This document shows positions 44,222-57,134 of a stretch of DNA of 64,000 bases, one piece after another. Origin of the DNA: Platanthera guangdongensis. Its lineage: Eukaryota; Streptophyta; Magnoliopsida; Asparagales; Orchidaceae. How positions within the stretch are numbered: the first letter of the stretch is position 1; the number at the start of each line of letters is the position of its first letter. The stretch is from assembly GCA_039583875.1 (NCBI GenBank), contig CM077147.1, forward strand, positions 163,307,866 to 163,371,865, given 5' to 3'. Both the position numbers and the translations under genes were made by a program. The notes under the pieces are model-generated. The model was not told where the DNA came from. It worked only from the letters and a program-made list of their open reading frames with translations, and did no database searches.

Positions 44222-46518
44222 CGCCCCGAAACTCAAAGGAGCAAAGGGGAATAATTTGGGCCGGTTTGAGTTCTGGCTGCAGGCACACGGCCTGGGACAC
44301 GGGCGTGTCCCAGGGCGTGTCAAGCCTGTGTCGACACTAAGGCGTGAAGTCGACACTTTGGTCTCGACATTGTGTCGAGACTGGGCACACGGCCTGCGAC
44401 ACGGGCGTGTCGCAGGGCGTGTCGACCCGTGTCGACACTTAGCCGTGAAGTCGACACAGTGCTTCGACGTTGTGTCGAGACACGGCACACGGCCTGCGAC
44501 ACGGGCGTGTCGCAGGGCGTGTCAACCCGTGTCGACACTCGTCCCGCGAAGTCGACACTTTGGTGTCGACAGTGTGTCGAGACATGGCACACGGCCTGCG
44601 ACACGGGCGTGTCGCAGGGCGTGTCGACCCGTGTCGACACTTAGCCGTGAAGTGCCGAGACCTTGTACACGGCCTGGAGCCCAGGCGTGTCAAGGTGACA
44701 CGGGCAAGGACACGGGCGTGTCCGAACCCGTGTCAGCGCTCGGGTTGAAAACGGGAGAAAATCATGGGGTACACGGCCAGCTACACGGCCGTGTCAGTTG
44801 GAACACGGGCGTGTCAGATCGAACACGGGCGTGTTCGATGCCCGTGTGAGGTTCCAGGTGATTCGATTTTGACGGCGAATGAGGCACACGGCCCTGGACA
44901 CGGGCGTGTGCCAGGCCGTGTTCGGCCCAGATTGGGCATTTCAGTCCCGAATCGAAGCCGTTCATTTCTTTGACTGAGGATCCAATGGCTGGGGGTTGTT
45001 CATGAAGGGATATACCCGGGTTTTGACTTAGAAAACCCTCACTTTTTCCACTTGTTATCTCTCCAAACCCTTGGAGAAAGAAAAGCTAAGGCAAGAAGAA
45101 GAGGAACTAGATCCGCCATTGGAGGAGCTTCGGAGCTCCGAATCGCAAGCCGACTCCGGATCCACGGAGGCAACGCAAGTGCGGTGATTTCCATCCGATT
45201 ACTTTTCGATGGCGCCAAAGAGGACCGCAAGGGTAACGATCCTCATCTTGAGCATGAGTCGCTCTTTTCTTTGCATAGGAAGCCCGCTCTCGCGAGTTTG
45301 CGGAGAGTTGGAGGCGTTCCTTCGGGTAGATATGTGAAGTCCCCGTTGTTTAGAGTCCGTATGCGAGAACGGACATAGGCATTTTGGTTGAAGCCTACCC
45401 GGACATGTAGTTCGGATCGGTGATGTTGCATTGCATAAGGCCGGAGAAGACTCCGTGCTATTTGGTGTTTTCGGGTTTTTCTACACGGTAGATTGCAGCA
45501 GGGAGCCTTGGGGACTAACCCAAAGGTGCACCCGGAAAACTGGGCGGACACGAGGTCTTGCCAACTTGGTGGCCTGAGAGCCAACTTGAACATAACGGGG
45601 TTATGTGACTTGTGTTAGAATGGGACTCGGTGAAAGTTTGACCCGCGCATATGGCTTAAATTGCCGTTGCGATGTGAGCACGGGTTAGATGGAGCCGTAC
45701 CCGCTCTATGTCGTTCGGGTTAGAGAGACCTAAAGTACATGGCACTCGCCGTTGGCATAGATGTGAGTCTTCGGTGGTCGATGGCTTAAATTGACGTGAC
45801 CAATACCATGAAGACGAATTGCTCATAGGAATGGCCGTCTAGTGGCGGTGGTGAGTCCGGAATGTTAATGGCTTCAATTGACGTAACATCGACCGGTTCA
45901 CCGAGAATGTGCCCTGAGTGCACGGGACGTGTGGCCGTACGAGCCAACGTCTGTGATGAAATGGCTATGATTATATGCATTGCTCGCTTGTGCTAATGAA
46001 ATGCAGGGAAGGAGCATCGCCGCCCCGAGTTGGGGGCGGGATCGTTATAATTTGGTCAGCATTGCTGACCGTTGCTTTATTTGCCACCGTGCGGTGGTTT
46101 GTTTGCTTGCAGGTGCAGCTGGACCAAGCGGTCAATAGCGGGCTAAAGCCCTTTTTGCGAAGCTGGCCCTCGAAGGCCCGAATGGAAATGTTTTATGTTT
46201 TGTTCATGTATGGCCGGCCTGCGTGCCGAGGTTTGGAAATCATGTAAAAGACAAGTGAAACATTTTGTAAGGCCTTAAGGCCGACTTTTGAGTATTTTGT
46301 AATAACATTCCTATTATCTTGCTAGTGGACATTCATGCTTGTGCTGGGTTCTTGTTGTGCAACTTTAATAAATTGCTTCCGCTAGAATGCTCTGTGTAGG
46401 ACGTCGAGATTGGTTGGATGGTTTCCATAAGTAACCACCCGGTCTGTCTGTGGTATATGGCGTCGGGCCCCGGCCGGACCTACTGCTATATGCTATGCGA
46501 CGGATAGGGGGTGTTACA
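44217..46518 (+). repeat. Element D 3' LTR
   Basis: 2302 bp. It differs from the 5' LTR at six sites seen by eye, at 5' LTR positions 37065, 37203, 37666, 37804, 38865 and 38881 (within a base or so). All dyads of the array are intact here. Confidence 0.96.
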
Positions 46519-46523
46519 CTATA

Positions 46524-47423
46524 ACCCTCCGTAGCGGAAAGGAGGTGGTCGATCCAAAACGGACCGACCCTCAGGTACATATTTCACCTCCGACCCCTCT
46601 TCCCCTTTCTTCGCGTACGCCGCCTTTACCAATTATAAAAGAAAAAATTATTTTAAACAAGGCTCTTCCGTATCCGCATAAGCTAGAAAACGAGCGTCAG
46701 GACGCGCGATATGCAAAATTTATTTTATTATTAAAACAAATTCACATTAATGTTCCTTTTTGCGAGGCTATCTCGCAAATGCCCAAATATGCGAAATTTT
46801 TAAAAGAACTACTTTCTAATAAACGTAAATTAGAGGATATTTCGCATGTATCTCTCAACGCCGTCTGCTCGGCGGCCCTTACTAATAAATTGCCCACAAA
46901 ACAAAATGACCCGGGACGGTTTTCCATCCCGTGCCTTTTTGGCGATATATTAGTAAAGTACGCCTTAGCTGATTTAGGGGCTAGGATTAATCTAATGCCA
47001 TTCTCGCTCTTTTCGCGTTTAGGTTTGGGTACTCCTAGTCCTACGAATATGCGCATCCAATTAGCGGATCGCTCGGTTAAGTTCCCTATCGGGGTAGTGG
47101 AGGACGTCCTTGTCCGAGTCGACAAGTTTACCTTCCCGGTAGACTTCGTCATCTTAGATATCGAGGAGGACGCCGAGGTACCAATAATACTCGGTCGCCC
47201 TTTTCTCGCCACCTCCCGCGCACTAATAGATGTTAGTAATGGTAGTCTTCTCCTCCGAGTAGGTGATGACCAAGTTACTTTCTCTATTAATCCCTCGATG
47301 GACAATTTGTCATCGAGCGATGATTTCTGCTACTCTTTAGATACCTTTTTTTGGAGATCGTTCTTCTCCCATTTTCGAGTCCGTATTTTTAAACGACGAT
47401 ATTTATGCACTCGAAAATTTTAA
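46524..47423 (+). pseudogene. pro: Element F gag end and protease
   Basis: Directly continues F's gag frame after D. It begins with the TLRSGK block common at this point in Athila elements, then a Pro-rich linker, a helical region and an aspartic protease (LADLGARINLMPFS near 46965-47005, then IILGRPFLAT). The family pattern DLGAS reads DLGAR here, so activity is doubtful. A run of seven T (47345-47351) shifts the frame and this frame ends at 47423. Confidence 0.88.
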
Positions 47424-49137
47424 ATGCGATGAGGATACTTCTTTAGACATAGGTATTAAAACCTCCCTAGAAGAACCTCCCATCCTAGACCTCAAACCCT
47501 TACCCGCATCACTCAAATACGTTTTTTTGGGAAAAGGCGATACGCTTCCCGTTATCATTTCTTCGGACTTGAGTGATTCAGAGACTTCCGATTTATTGGT
47601 AGTTTTATTTAAACATCGCCACGCAATTGCGTGGCAAATCTCTGACTTAAAGGGGATTAGCCCCTCCTTTTGCACCCATAAGATTTTCCTTAACGATAAT
47701 TGCCGCAAAACGATTCAGCCGCAGCGTCGTCTTAACCCAAACATGAAAGACGTCGTTAAAGCCGAAATCATTAAGTTATTAGATGCGGGGATTATCTACC
47801 CTATTTCGGACAGTGCATGGGTTAGTCCCGTGCATGTCGTGCCCAAGAAGGGCGGTCTTACCGTAGTGGCGAATGAGCATAACGAGCTTGTCCCAACTCG
47901 TACTGTTACGGGTTGGCGAGTGTGCATTGACTATAGAAAACTTAATGACGCCACCCGCAAGGACCATTTCCCTCTGCCATTTTTGGACCAAATTTTAGAG
48001 CGTTTATCCGGTCATCTGTATTATTGTTTTCTTGATGGTTTATCGGGGTTTTTCCAAATCCCCATTTCCCCCGATGATCAAGAGAAAACAACTTTTACTT
48101 GCCCGTTTGGCACCTTCGCATATCGAAGAATGCCATTTGGACTCTGCAACATGCCAGCTACATTCCAAAGATGTATGCTAGCGATCTTTGGCGAGCTAGT
48201 AGAAGACATTATGGAAGTCTTTATGGATGACTTCTCTGTTTTCGGGCGCTCTTTTCCCGATTGCCTTCACAATTTAGATCGTGTCCTTCAACGGTGCGAG
48301 GACACAAGCCTTGTTTTAAATTGGGAAAAATGCAACTTTATGGTTCGAGGAGGTTTGGTCCTCGGCCATATGATTTCTTCTAAGGGGATAGAGGTGGATA
48401 AGGCCAAGATAGAAATTATAGAAAAACTTCCGCATCCAACAAACGTAAAATCTATTAGAAGTTTCTTAGGCCATGCGGGCTTTTATCGACGCTTCATTCA
48501 AGACTTTTCAAAAATAACAAAGCCGCTAACTCACCTCTTGGAAAAGGAATCACGTTTCATCTTTAGTAGCGAATGCGAGTCCGCCTTTAATTTAATAAAA
48601 CAAAAACTTATCTCTTCACCAATTTTAGTGGCCCCTAATTGGTCCCTTCCGTTCGAAATAATGTGCGACGCTAGTGATATTGCCTTAGGTGCCGTTCTTG
48701 GCCAACGCGTAGAAAAACGTTTTCATCCTATTTATTACGCTAGCAAGACGCTCACTTCCGCACAAGTAAATTACACGACAACGGAAAAGGAACTCTTAGC
48801 CGTCGTTTTCGCTTTCGATAAGTTTCGCTCGTATATAACGCTATCTAAAGTTATCGTTTTTACCGATCACTCCGCGCTTAAATATTTATTAGCTAAAAAT
48901 GATGCGAAGCCCCGCCTTCTTCGATGGATTCTCCTCCTACAAGAGTTTGATTTGGAGATCCGAGATAAGCGGGGAGCGGAAAATCTAGCGGCAGACCACC
49001 TCTCCCGTTTAGAAAATCCGGGGGCGGAAGCGCTCGTCGAATCTGAAATAAATGACAGATTCCCCGAGGAACGCATCTTGCCATTAATAAATCTTCGTCA
49101 TCTTCGCCTTGGTTCGCAGATTTTGCAAATTTCTTAG
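47424..49137 (+). pseudogene. pol: Element F reverse transcriptase and RNase H
   Basis: Continues in the next frame, opened after the T7 run; the open part is 47527-49137. RT blocks: [50 protein letters not shown] and FMDDFSVFG (the active-site DD, near 48219-48245). RNase [37 protein letters not shown] and AADHLSRLE. It ends in TAG TAG after a one-base loss near 49085-49110; the integrase continues in another frame. Confidence 0.92.
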
Positions 49138-50408
49138 TAGCGCGGGTGCTTCCAAAAGAGTTTTCAAGTCATCAAAAGAAGAAATTCTTTTCTGACTTGA
49201 AAAATTTCTTTTGGGAGGACCCATTTCTTTTTCGTATCTGCGCGGACCAGGCGGTCCGAAGATGCGTTGCGGGTGTGGAGTGCTTGCAAATTCTTAAGAA
49301 CTGCCATGAGGGTCCAGCCGGTGGGCATTATCAAGCCAACCGGACCGCTCGGAAGGCGCTAGAGGCGGGCTACTTTTGGCCCACTCTCTTCAAAGACGCG
49401 CATATTTTTGTGCGCGCATGCGATAGCTGTCAGCGGTCGGGTAACATCTCTCGTCGCGACGAGATGCCCCAAAATATGTTTTTAGAGTGCGAAGTCTTCG
49501 ATTTGTAGGGCATAGATTTTGTTGGCCCCCTGCCTCCTTCTTTCAAAAATATGTATATTTTAGTGGCGGTCGACTACGTATCCAGGTGGGCGGAAGCGCA
49601 AGCTCTCCCCACCAACGATGCGCGAGTCGTCGTTACATTTCTTAAAAAATTATTTTCTCGCTTCGGCACGCCTCGCGCAATTGTTAGTGATAGGGGAACG
49701 CATTTCTGTAACGCTCTTATGGCTAAGACGTTAGCTAAATATGGAGTCACGCACAATCTTGCCACCCCCTACCACCCGCAAACAAGTGGCCAAGTCGAGG
49801 TAGTAAATCGAGAGATTAAGCGAATTTTAGAAAAAACCGTTTCGCTAAATAGGAAAGATTGGTCTGTTAAACTCGACGATGCGTTGTGGGCGTATCGGAC
49901 GGCATACAAAACCGCAATTGGTTGTACGTCGTTCTGGTTAGTCTACGGCAAAGTGTGCCATTTACCCGTAGAATTAGAGCATCACGCTCTTTGGGCTTTA
50001 AAACTCTTGAACCTCGACTCCAACTTAGCCGCTCAGAATAGAAAACTGCAACTAAACGAGCTCGATGAATAGCGTGCGAACGCTTACGAGAGCAATAAAT
50101 TCTATAAGGAGCGCTCTAAGTTATATCACGATCGAAAAATCAAGTCCCAAAAATTATTTTCTCCGGGCGATCTTGTCCTTCTTTACAATTCACGTCTTAG
50201 GCTTTTTCCAGGTAAATTAAAATCTAGATGGTCCGGTCCCTTCCTAGTTGAAGAAGTTTTTCCTTATGGAACCGTACTCGTCTCCCACCCGGACAAAGGC
50301 TCTTTTAAAGTAAACGGTCATCAGTTAAAGTCTTATATAGCAGGCGACTCAGTGATCGGTTTTAGCGAAACCATAACTTTCCTCCACCTAATAAACCCGC
50401 CAAAATAG
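49138..50408 (+). pseudogene. int: Element F integrase
   Basis: One frame (multiples of 3) with TAG at 49506-49508 (probably Trp before GIDF) and TAG at 50070-50072. The H-H-C-C finger is GGHYQANRTARK and CDSCQRSG (about 49320-49440). The core has [17 protein letters not shown] and the Glu in [11 protein letters not shown]. The C-terminal GPF domain is GDLVLLYNSRL to GPFLVEE, with VNGHQLK. Final stop TAG 50406-50408. No chromodomain, as expected for Athila. Confidence 0.92.
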
Positions 50409-52169
50409 TCAAGCTACACGACTATAAACAAAGAGCTCCTGGGAGGCACCCCTCGCTTATCTTTTTCGCTCTTTCCTTATTACCTTTGCTGTTTTTTTTT
50501 CTAATAAACGCAGGGTTTCTGATCGGCCTCCCCCTACGCGTTTCAGGGAAGCTTCTACCCCCTTCCCTTTCTTTTCTTTGTATATATTGTCTTTTCTTTC
50601 TGTTCCGCATACTTACGATATAACATTGGGGACAATGTTGGACTTAAGTATGGGGGTATTTTCGTGCTTTACTTTCGGCACTTCATTTTTTTTGCATTTC
50701 AAAAAAAAAATACAAAAAATACATATAACAACAAAACAAAAACAAAAAAAATTAAAAAACATCTTAAAATAATAAAAAAAAAATTTAAATGAAAAAACCC
50801 AAAAAAAATTTTTTTTTCTCTTTCTTTCTTTTTTCCAAAACACTTAAAAACAATTAAAAAAAAACAAAAAAAGAGAAAACAAAAAAAATATATTTAGTTT
50901 CACTTTGTAAATATTTTTTGTACTTCATTTTTTCTCTCTCCCCCTTACTCATTCTTGTAAAAACCTCTCTTTTTCTCCCATATTTTTGTACATAAATGAA
51001 AATTCTCTTAAAACAAAAATTCAAAAAAATTGAGAAAAACAAAAATATAAACAAAAAAAAAAGATAATAAATGAAAAACAAAAAAAATGATAACAAAAAC
51101 TATAAAAATAAAAAAAAATGTTTTGAAATAAATAAATTAAATATTCCATACTTACTTTTCTGCTATCCAAAAATTCAGTTTTGAGTTTATTTATATGCGA
51201 ATTTGATTAATTCTTTGTTCACTACCCGTTTATTTATTATTGATTGAAAAATTTAAATAGCCGGGGTTAAGTTTTAAAGAATTCTTTATGCTTTGTTAAA
51301 ACTAGCGAACTCGTTTTAGGCACTACTTCTAATTTTTTCATTAATAGAAGCACGTATATTATGTTAGGAAATAACGACTATAGAATTCAATTATACTTAC
51401 TTTTAGCTTTCTGAAACATTGGAACGTACAAATTATTAAGGTTGCTCTCAAAAATTTTTAGGATTACAATCTAGTTTTTCTTTCTCCCCTTACTTTTCAT
51501 GACCTACTTGGCATGAAAAATTTTATCCTTAAAAGATCCTATGTCAATGGGAATAAGATTTCGTTCCGTAAACATAGGCACCCAATAATTTAAAAAGATT
51601 ATATATGGAGTAAGAGGATAAAATTCATTACTCCTACAAATATACATTGGGTTAATTTTATTATTATGAAGTTGAAAAACAAAAATCATATTAGGAAAAT
51701 AAGATTTCGTTTTCCTAATAATCCAAAATAAAAAAAATGGAGGTTCGAGAAAAAATTACCTCACCTCAAATATCAAAACCCTCTTCATAAACCCACTACC
51801 CCCTTAGCCAATTACACGATTCTAGAATTAATTCAAAAATCTTTTTGAGAGCATAATTAGTAAATTGTATTATTTCCAGTAGCACTCGTATAAGCTAGAG
51901 TTCTTATAATTCCAAACTATTTTCGTTAATCTAACCATTTCAAATGTTGCCTTCTATTTGATTACATCAAGAAGTCTTTTGGCCAAAACTTTTGCGCTAT
52001 TTAAATCATCTACATAATTTTAGGACTTAACTCTTACACCCCGTATATTTATTTCGATCTCTCTTATAATTGATTAAGCGGTAGCTAAAACTTAGAGTTT
52101 TTTTTATTCCTTATAGATTCACCTCAAACTTTTGCTCTGGAATAGCAAAAGCCTAAGTATGGGGATATT
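50409..52169 (+). other. Element F 3' non-coding region with PPT
   Basis: No env-like frame. It begins with CTCCTGGGAGGCACCCCTC (50427-50445), a G/C hairpin often seen after pol in Athila-type elements. It then holds CATTGGGGACAATG (50625-50638) and AAGTATGGGGGTATTTT (50645-50661), a near copy of the PPT. A long A-rich/T-rich stretch follows (about 50690-51130), then AT-rich sequence with no feature. The PPT AAGTATGGGGATATT (52155-52169) abuts the 3' LTR. Confidence 0.8.
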
Positions 52170-55100
52170 TGATGAATTGTAAATATACGTATTTTTGTGC
52201 ACATTAATTTAGTCATTTTCATTTATTTTCGTCGTTTTTACTTATTTTTGTTCAATAAAATGTTCCTATTCTTGTAAATTTGCTTCTAACTTGTTTTATT
52301 TTATTTTTCAGAAAAAGTTCAAAATTTGCCAAAATTAGGCAGTACACGCCCGTGACATATTTGTCACACCCGTGACCAAGGCGTGACGCTCAAATTCCAT
52401 GAACTGGCAGATTTCTGAAGTAAAAAGCTCGACACGCCTGGCGACACGCCCGTGTCACCCGACACGGGGCGTGACCCAAGCCCGTGTCCTCTCCTCTCGA
52501 CGAATTCCGCTCGACGATCGTCAAGTGTCGACACCAACAGTCACGCCCAGCGTCCCGCCCGTGACCTGGGGCGTGACTCAATTTCCGCTCGACGATTTCG
52601 ACTCGACACTTTCCACTCGACATTCGTCGAGTGTCGACACCAACTAACACGCCCAGAGTCACGCCCGTGACCTGGTGCGTGACCTTTCCAGCTAGCCCGA
52701 CAAGATGCTGCCGAAGACTTTCGGCGCAACCCGCGCCCGGTTCTACCTCCCCGACACGCCCAGAGTCACGCCCGTGACCTGGGGCGTGACTGCCGCGAAC
52801 TCAGCCCGAAGTCAACTTTCCTGTCCAATTGCCAGCCGCCTTCATGAATAGTACTGTCACGCCCCCCCTACACGCCCGTGACCGAGGGCGTGTACTTAGA
52901 ATTTTTTGCCTATAAATTGCCCAGTTCTGTAAGGTCCAATGGTTCAGATTTTTGGGCCAATTTAGTGTCTTTTTGTGGGCTGCATCCGTGATTTCTAAAG
53001 CTATGTAAGGAGATTTCTCCCTTTTTTATTTCATGTCTTGTTTTGCTTTAGCTTTAGCCCTTGTAATAGCTTGTAATAGTTCCTAAAAATCAATAAAATG
53101 TTAGATTTTCTCTTCATATTTAGCTTTGGAATGAACACTTGTGCCCACTTTCCTTCTCCTTTTTATCCTTGGTTTTATCTTTGTTCTTCATTTAGTTCTT
53201 CTTTTATGAAATGTGTGTGTGTGTGTATGAGTGTAACTTATTTACTTTACATGTTTTTTTAACTTGTTTTCATGGTTAGGTATGCTAGGTTTTCCTCTTT
53301 TTCTCCTTGTCTTTTTCTTGAAAGAATTTTGATTTCATTCTTATGATTTTATAAAAGAGATTTAAAAAGTGATTTTGTTCTTTTTTTTACTTAGTTCTCT
53401 TTTAGGATTGTAAAACCTCTTTTGTTCTTTTCATCTTCTTTTTCACCTTTTTTATCACTTTCATAACATCATAAGAATGAAAATGTTGGCATTTTAATTT
53501 TCCAAAAACTTTGGTTTTTAATTTGTTTTGAAGAAACTTTTGTCTTCTAAAAATTGAAATTTCCTCTTTTTATTTGTTTTTGGCAAAACCTAAGCATGAA
53601 AAAGTTAAAATTTTAATTTTTAGGTAACTTTCATTTTACTTTTTATTTGTGTGTGTGAGTGTATGAGCCTAAATTTCCTTTTGTTCTTCTTAATCTTCAT
53701 GAAGTGTGTGTGAGTGTAGGTGTATAACTTTTATGCTTTGATTCAAATTGTGTAGAGTGTGTGAGTGTAGGTGTATAACTTTTATGTTTTGTTCAATTTT
53801 GTAGAGTGTGTGAGTGTAGGTGTTAGCTTTATTGTTTTCTTGAATTTCTTATGGAGTGTGTGTGTCTGTGTGTATTTATTTCCGCCTACTCGTCAAGAGT
53901 TAAATGGCGCACCGTTTTCATTTTCAGTCCTACTCATTCGAGTAGGACTTGTAATTTTTCTTTCTTTATTTTTCCGCCTACTCACTTGAGTTAAATGGCC
54001 GGACTTTATTTCCCGCCTACTCGTTTGAGTAGGATTTGTAATTTTTCTTTCTTTATTTTTCCGCCTACTCACTTGAGTTTAATGGCCGGACTTTATAGCC
54101 CTGTAATCGCATTTATTTTCTCCTACTCATTTGAGTAGGACTCGCTTTCATTTCAGTCATACTCGTTTGAGTAGGACTTGCAATTTTCAGCTTTTATTTA
54201 CCGCCCACACTCGTTTGAGTGGGACTCGCAAATTTGAAATATGCAATTTTCTTTTATGTGTAACTTAGTTTCTGTTTAATTTATAATTTGGAGTGTGCGT
54301 GAGTTCTCGTTTTAGTTAACTTTTTAGCGTTCTAAATGATTGTTTTGTTTTTATGTCCCCTTCTTATAATCATTAGTGTTTAATTTCGAACTTACGCCTC
54401 ACTAAATTATAAGCCGTCCCCATACCGATGTGTGGCTAATCGCTATTAGCCTCGGCATCGAAGAGCATTGAGACATTTAAAATGATTTATAATAATTGAA
54501 GCTCTTTATTTTCATTTTAATTTAAGCACTTAAGGTTTACCCCGGGTTTACGACGCGTAGGACCACATATCGATGTGTGGGCCCTATTTCCGTAGTCCAT
54601 ATGCTAGCTAGCTGAGAGGCCGTGCATATGGACCGATCCCCCCTGGGTAAATAGAGTTGCGTGCATACCCTCGAGAGAGGACAAGCGTAATTATACAGGA
54701 TTGGGTTCCCCACCCAATAGCGGGGTTCTTAGCGTAAAGCGGGCGTTAAGAGGAATCCTTCGTCGGACTAACGTTCGGTCGAATAGTCTTAACGTTTAGG
54801 TGAGCGATATCCCTATACCTAGGTGAGCTCACATTAGTGGAACCTCCACGGCCAAGTTGCCTTATTATTAATTTGAAAACTAAGTCTTTTTATTATTAAA
54901 AATTGTTTTAGTCTTAATCCGATTCGATGCCGAGCGTTAACCCTTCATCGAATATTTTCTAAATCGTTTTTTCGCTCCTTTGCTTTTCCGTCTTTTATTA
55001 AGTAAAAAAATCCACCTTACTTTCAGTAAAATAATAGTCCTCCCGGAGGAGTAAGAATAGTCAACGCGACCCCGAGAACAATACGACCTCGGTATTCCCC

Positions 55101-55207
55101 CGAATATCGAGTACTACTTGCGATAGGTGCACTTGCCTACCCTAGCGAGCCCGCGGCGATCGACTCACCGAACCAACTACAGTAAGAGTCTGTTCGCGGG
55201 CGCATCA
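52170..55207 (+). repeat. Element F 3' LTR
   Basis: 3038 bp, TGATGAATTG to GCGCATCA, with the dyad array (about 52340-52890), TATA box (52911-52917) and hairpin array (about 53925-54225). The long palindrome of the 5' LTR is broken by one base here (CGTCAAG). Confidence 0.95.
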
Positions 55208-55633
55208 CTTCACCATCCAAAAGGAACGTAGCGATGGTGGTCATTTGCCACTCCTCCGTCTCCGTTGCTGTCATGACTCTCTTCACCCTGGAGAGCCAGT
55301 CTTCAGCCTGAGATGGGGTTCCCAACCCCGAGAATAGCGGAGGGTTAAAGCTCATTGCATGCTTTAGCTGCCTCTCAGTTGCCCTCCTTGGCACTACCGG
55401 TTCTACAACCACTTGCTCCACCCTCCTCGGCTCAGCCTCTTGCTGAGGTTCTTGCTCCATCACAGGAGCGGGCTGCTGCGCTTGCCTTCCAGGCTGCGCA
55501 TTTATCACGGCCAATACCGCTTCAGCCACCATCGAATATTTTCAGCCGACAGAGGTGTTGCAGGAGCAACATCCGGTGCACTACTAGCCTCAGAAACTCG
55601 GCGTTCTGATGGCCCAACACCACTTCTGGTCAC
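55208..55633 (-). pseudogene. gag: Element E gag exon 2, N-terminal part
   Basis: From the splice acceptor at 55634/55633 through the Ser/Glu-rich N-terminus and the GTPSQAEDWLSRVKRVM segment to the F insertion. It keeps the T that D lost. It has its own one-base loss near 55533 (ATTCGATGG against ATAAGATTGG in D), which shifts the frame. Confidence 0.88.
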
Positions 55634-57134
55634 CTATAGTGGTACAAAACACCGTTAGGCGACCAAATTGTATTGCAAACAACAATTATAGGAACACGCA
55701 GGTTCCTCAAACACGAGTATTTTCAGTCCTAAGTGGACATTCATGGGTTCTTTTTACTGTTATTACGATGACGCACACAATGTGCTCACCACCCCTTAAA
55801 AAGAATTCGCCCACGAATTCAGTTTAAGCCCAACCAAAACCAGTAGTCTGATACCAAATTGTAACACCCCCTATCCGTCGCATAGCATATAGCAGTAGGT
55901 CCGGCCGGGGCCCGACGTCATATACCACAGACAGACCGGGTGGTTACTTATGGAAACCATCCAACCAATCTCAACGTCCTACACAAAGCATTCTAGCGGA
56001 AGCAGTTTATAAAGGTTGTAAACAAGAATCCAGCAACAAGCACGAATGTCCACTAGTACAACTTAGGAATGTTATTACAAAAATACTCAAAACAAGCCTT
56101 AAGGCCTTACAAAAGGTTTCACTTGAATATTACATGTTTTACAAACCACGGCACGCAGGCCGGTCATACATGAATAAAGCAGTAAATACTTCTACTTGGG
56201 CCTTCGAGGGCCAGCTTCGCAAAAAGGGCTTTAGCCCGCTATTGACCGCTTGGTCCAGCTGCACCTGCAAGCAACAAACCACCCACAAGGCAACGGTCAG
56301 CAATGCTGACCAAATTATAACGATCCCGCCCCCAACTCGGGGCGGCGATGCTCCTTCCCTGCATTTCATTAGCATAAGCGAGCAATTTATATAATTAGCC
56401 ATTTCATCACAGACGTTGGCTCGCACGGCCACACGTCCCGTACTCTTAGGGCGCATTCTCGGTGAATCGGTCGATGTCACGTCAATTAAAGCCATTGACA
56501 TTCCGGACTCACCACCGCCACTAGGACGACCAAATCTATGAGCAATTTGTCTTCCTGGCCTGGTTCACGACAATTTAAGCCATTGACCGCCGAAGACCCT
56601 ACTCTATGCCAACGGTAACTGCCACGTGCCTTTAGGTCTCTTTAACCGAACGACATAGAACGGGTACGGTTCCATCTAACCCGTGCTCACACCGCAACGA
56701 CAATTTAAGCCATTTGCGCGGGTCAAACTTCCACCGAGTCCCATTTCCATCACAAGTCACATAACCCCGTTATGTTCAAGTTGGCTCTCAAGCCACCAAG
56801 TTGGCAAGATCTCGTATCCGCCCAGTTTTCCGGGTGCACCTTTGGGTTAGTCCCCAAGGCTCCTTGCTGCAATCTACCGCGTAGAAAACCCGAAAAACAA
56901 CCAATAGCACGGAGTCTTCTCCGGCCTTATGCAATGCAACATCACCGATCCAGACTAACATGTCCGGGTAGGCTTCACACATCATGCCTATGTCCGTTCT
57001 CGCATACGGACTCTACATAACGGGGACTTTACATATCTACCCGAAGGAACGCCTCCAACTCTCCGCAAACTCGCGAGAGCGGGCTTCCTATGCTAAGAAA
57101 GAGAGCTATTCATGCTCAAGATGAGGATCGTTAC
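55634..57134 (-). other. Putative 1501-nt leader intron of element E
   Basis: Minus strand donor GTAACG at 57134 and acceptor ...TTTTGTACCACTATAG ending at 55634, with CCTAAC branch-like word upstream. It contains the PBS and the PPT-like module. Same organisation as in D. Confidence 0.48.
55847..55856 (-). other. Element E primer-binding site
   Basis: TGGTATCAGA on the minus strand, three bases after the 5' LTR, identical to D. Confidence 0.85.

Larger units (their letters stand above)
37019..46518 (+). mobile_element. Element D: young full-length Tekay/Del-type Ty3/gypsy
   Basis: 9500 bp with 2302-bp LTRs that differ at only six positions by eye, a PBS, gag, pol and PPT. It is innermost in its nest. 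Pol is fully open; gag lacks one base near 39856. At a commonly used plant LTR rate of 1.3e-8 per site per year this suggests about 0.1 million years, an estimate that depends on the rate. Confidence 0.96.
32465..55207 (+). mobile_element. Element F: Athila-type Ty3/gypsy, with D nested in gag
   Basis: About 13.24 kb without D. LTRs of about 3.04 kb (TGATGAATTG to GCGCATCA), a PBS for tRNA-Asp type primer (TGGCGCCGTTGCC), Athila-like Gag, protease with DLGA.INLMP, RT, RNase H and integrase, then 1.7 kb of A-rich non-coding sequence and a PPT. A nonsense codon in gag, two frameshifts and nonsense codons in integrase disable it. Confidence 0.95.

Noticed and set aside
44256..44849. Open frames in the LTR arrays rich in Arg, Thr, Cys and Val
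   Set aside because: They are translations of the inverted-repeat units, present on both strands and several frames at once, with no start context or known domain.
47345..47351. T7 run in F as a programmed -1 frameshift site
   Set aside because: The needed shift is +1, not -1, so a one-base gain in the T run is the simpler explanation.
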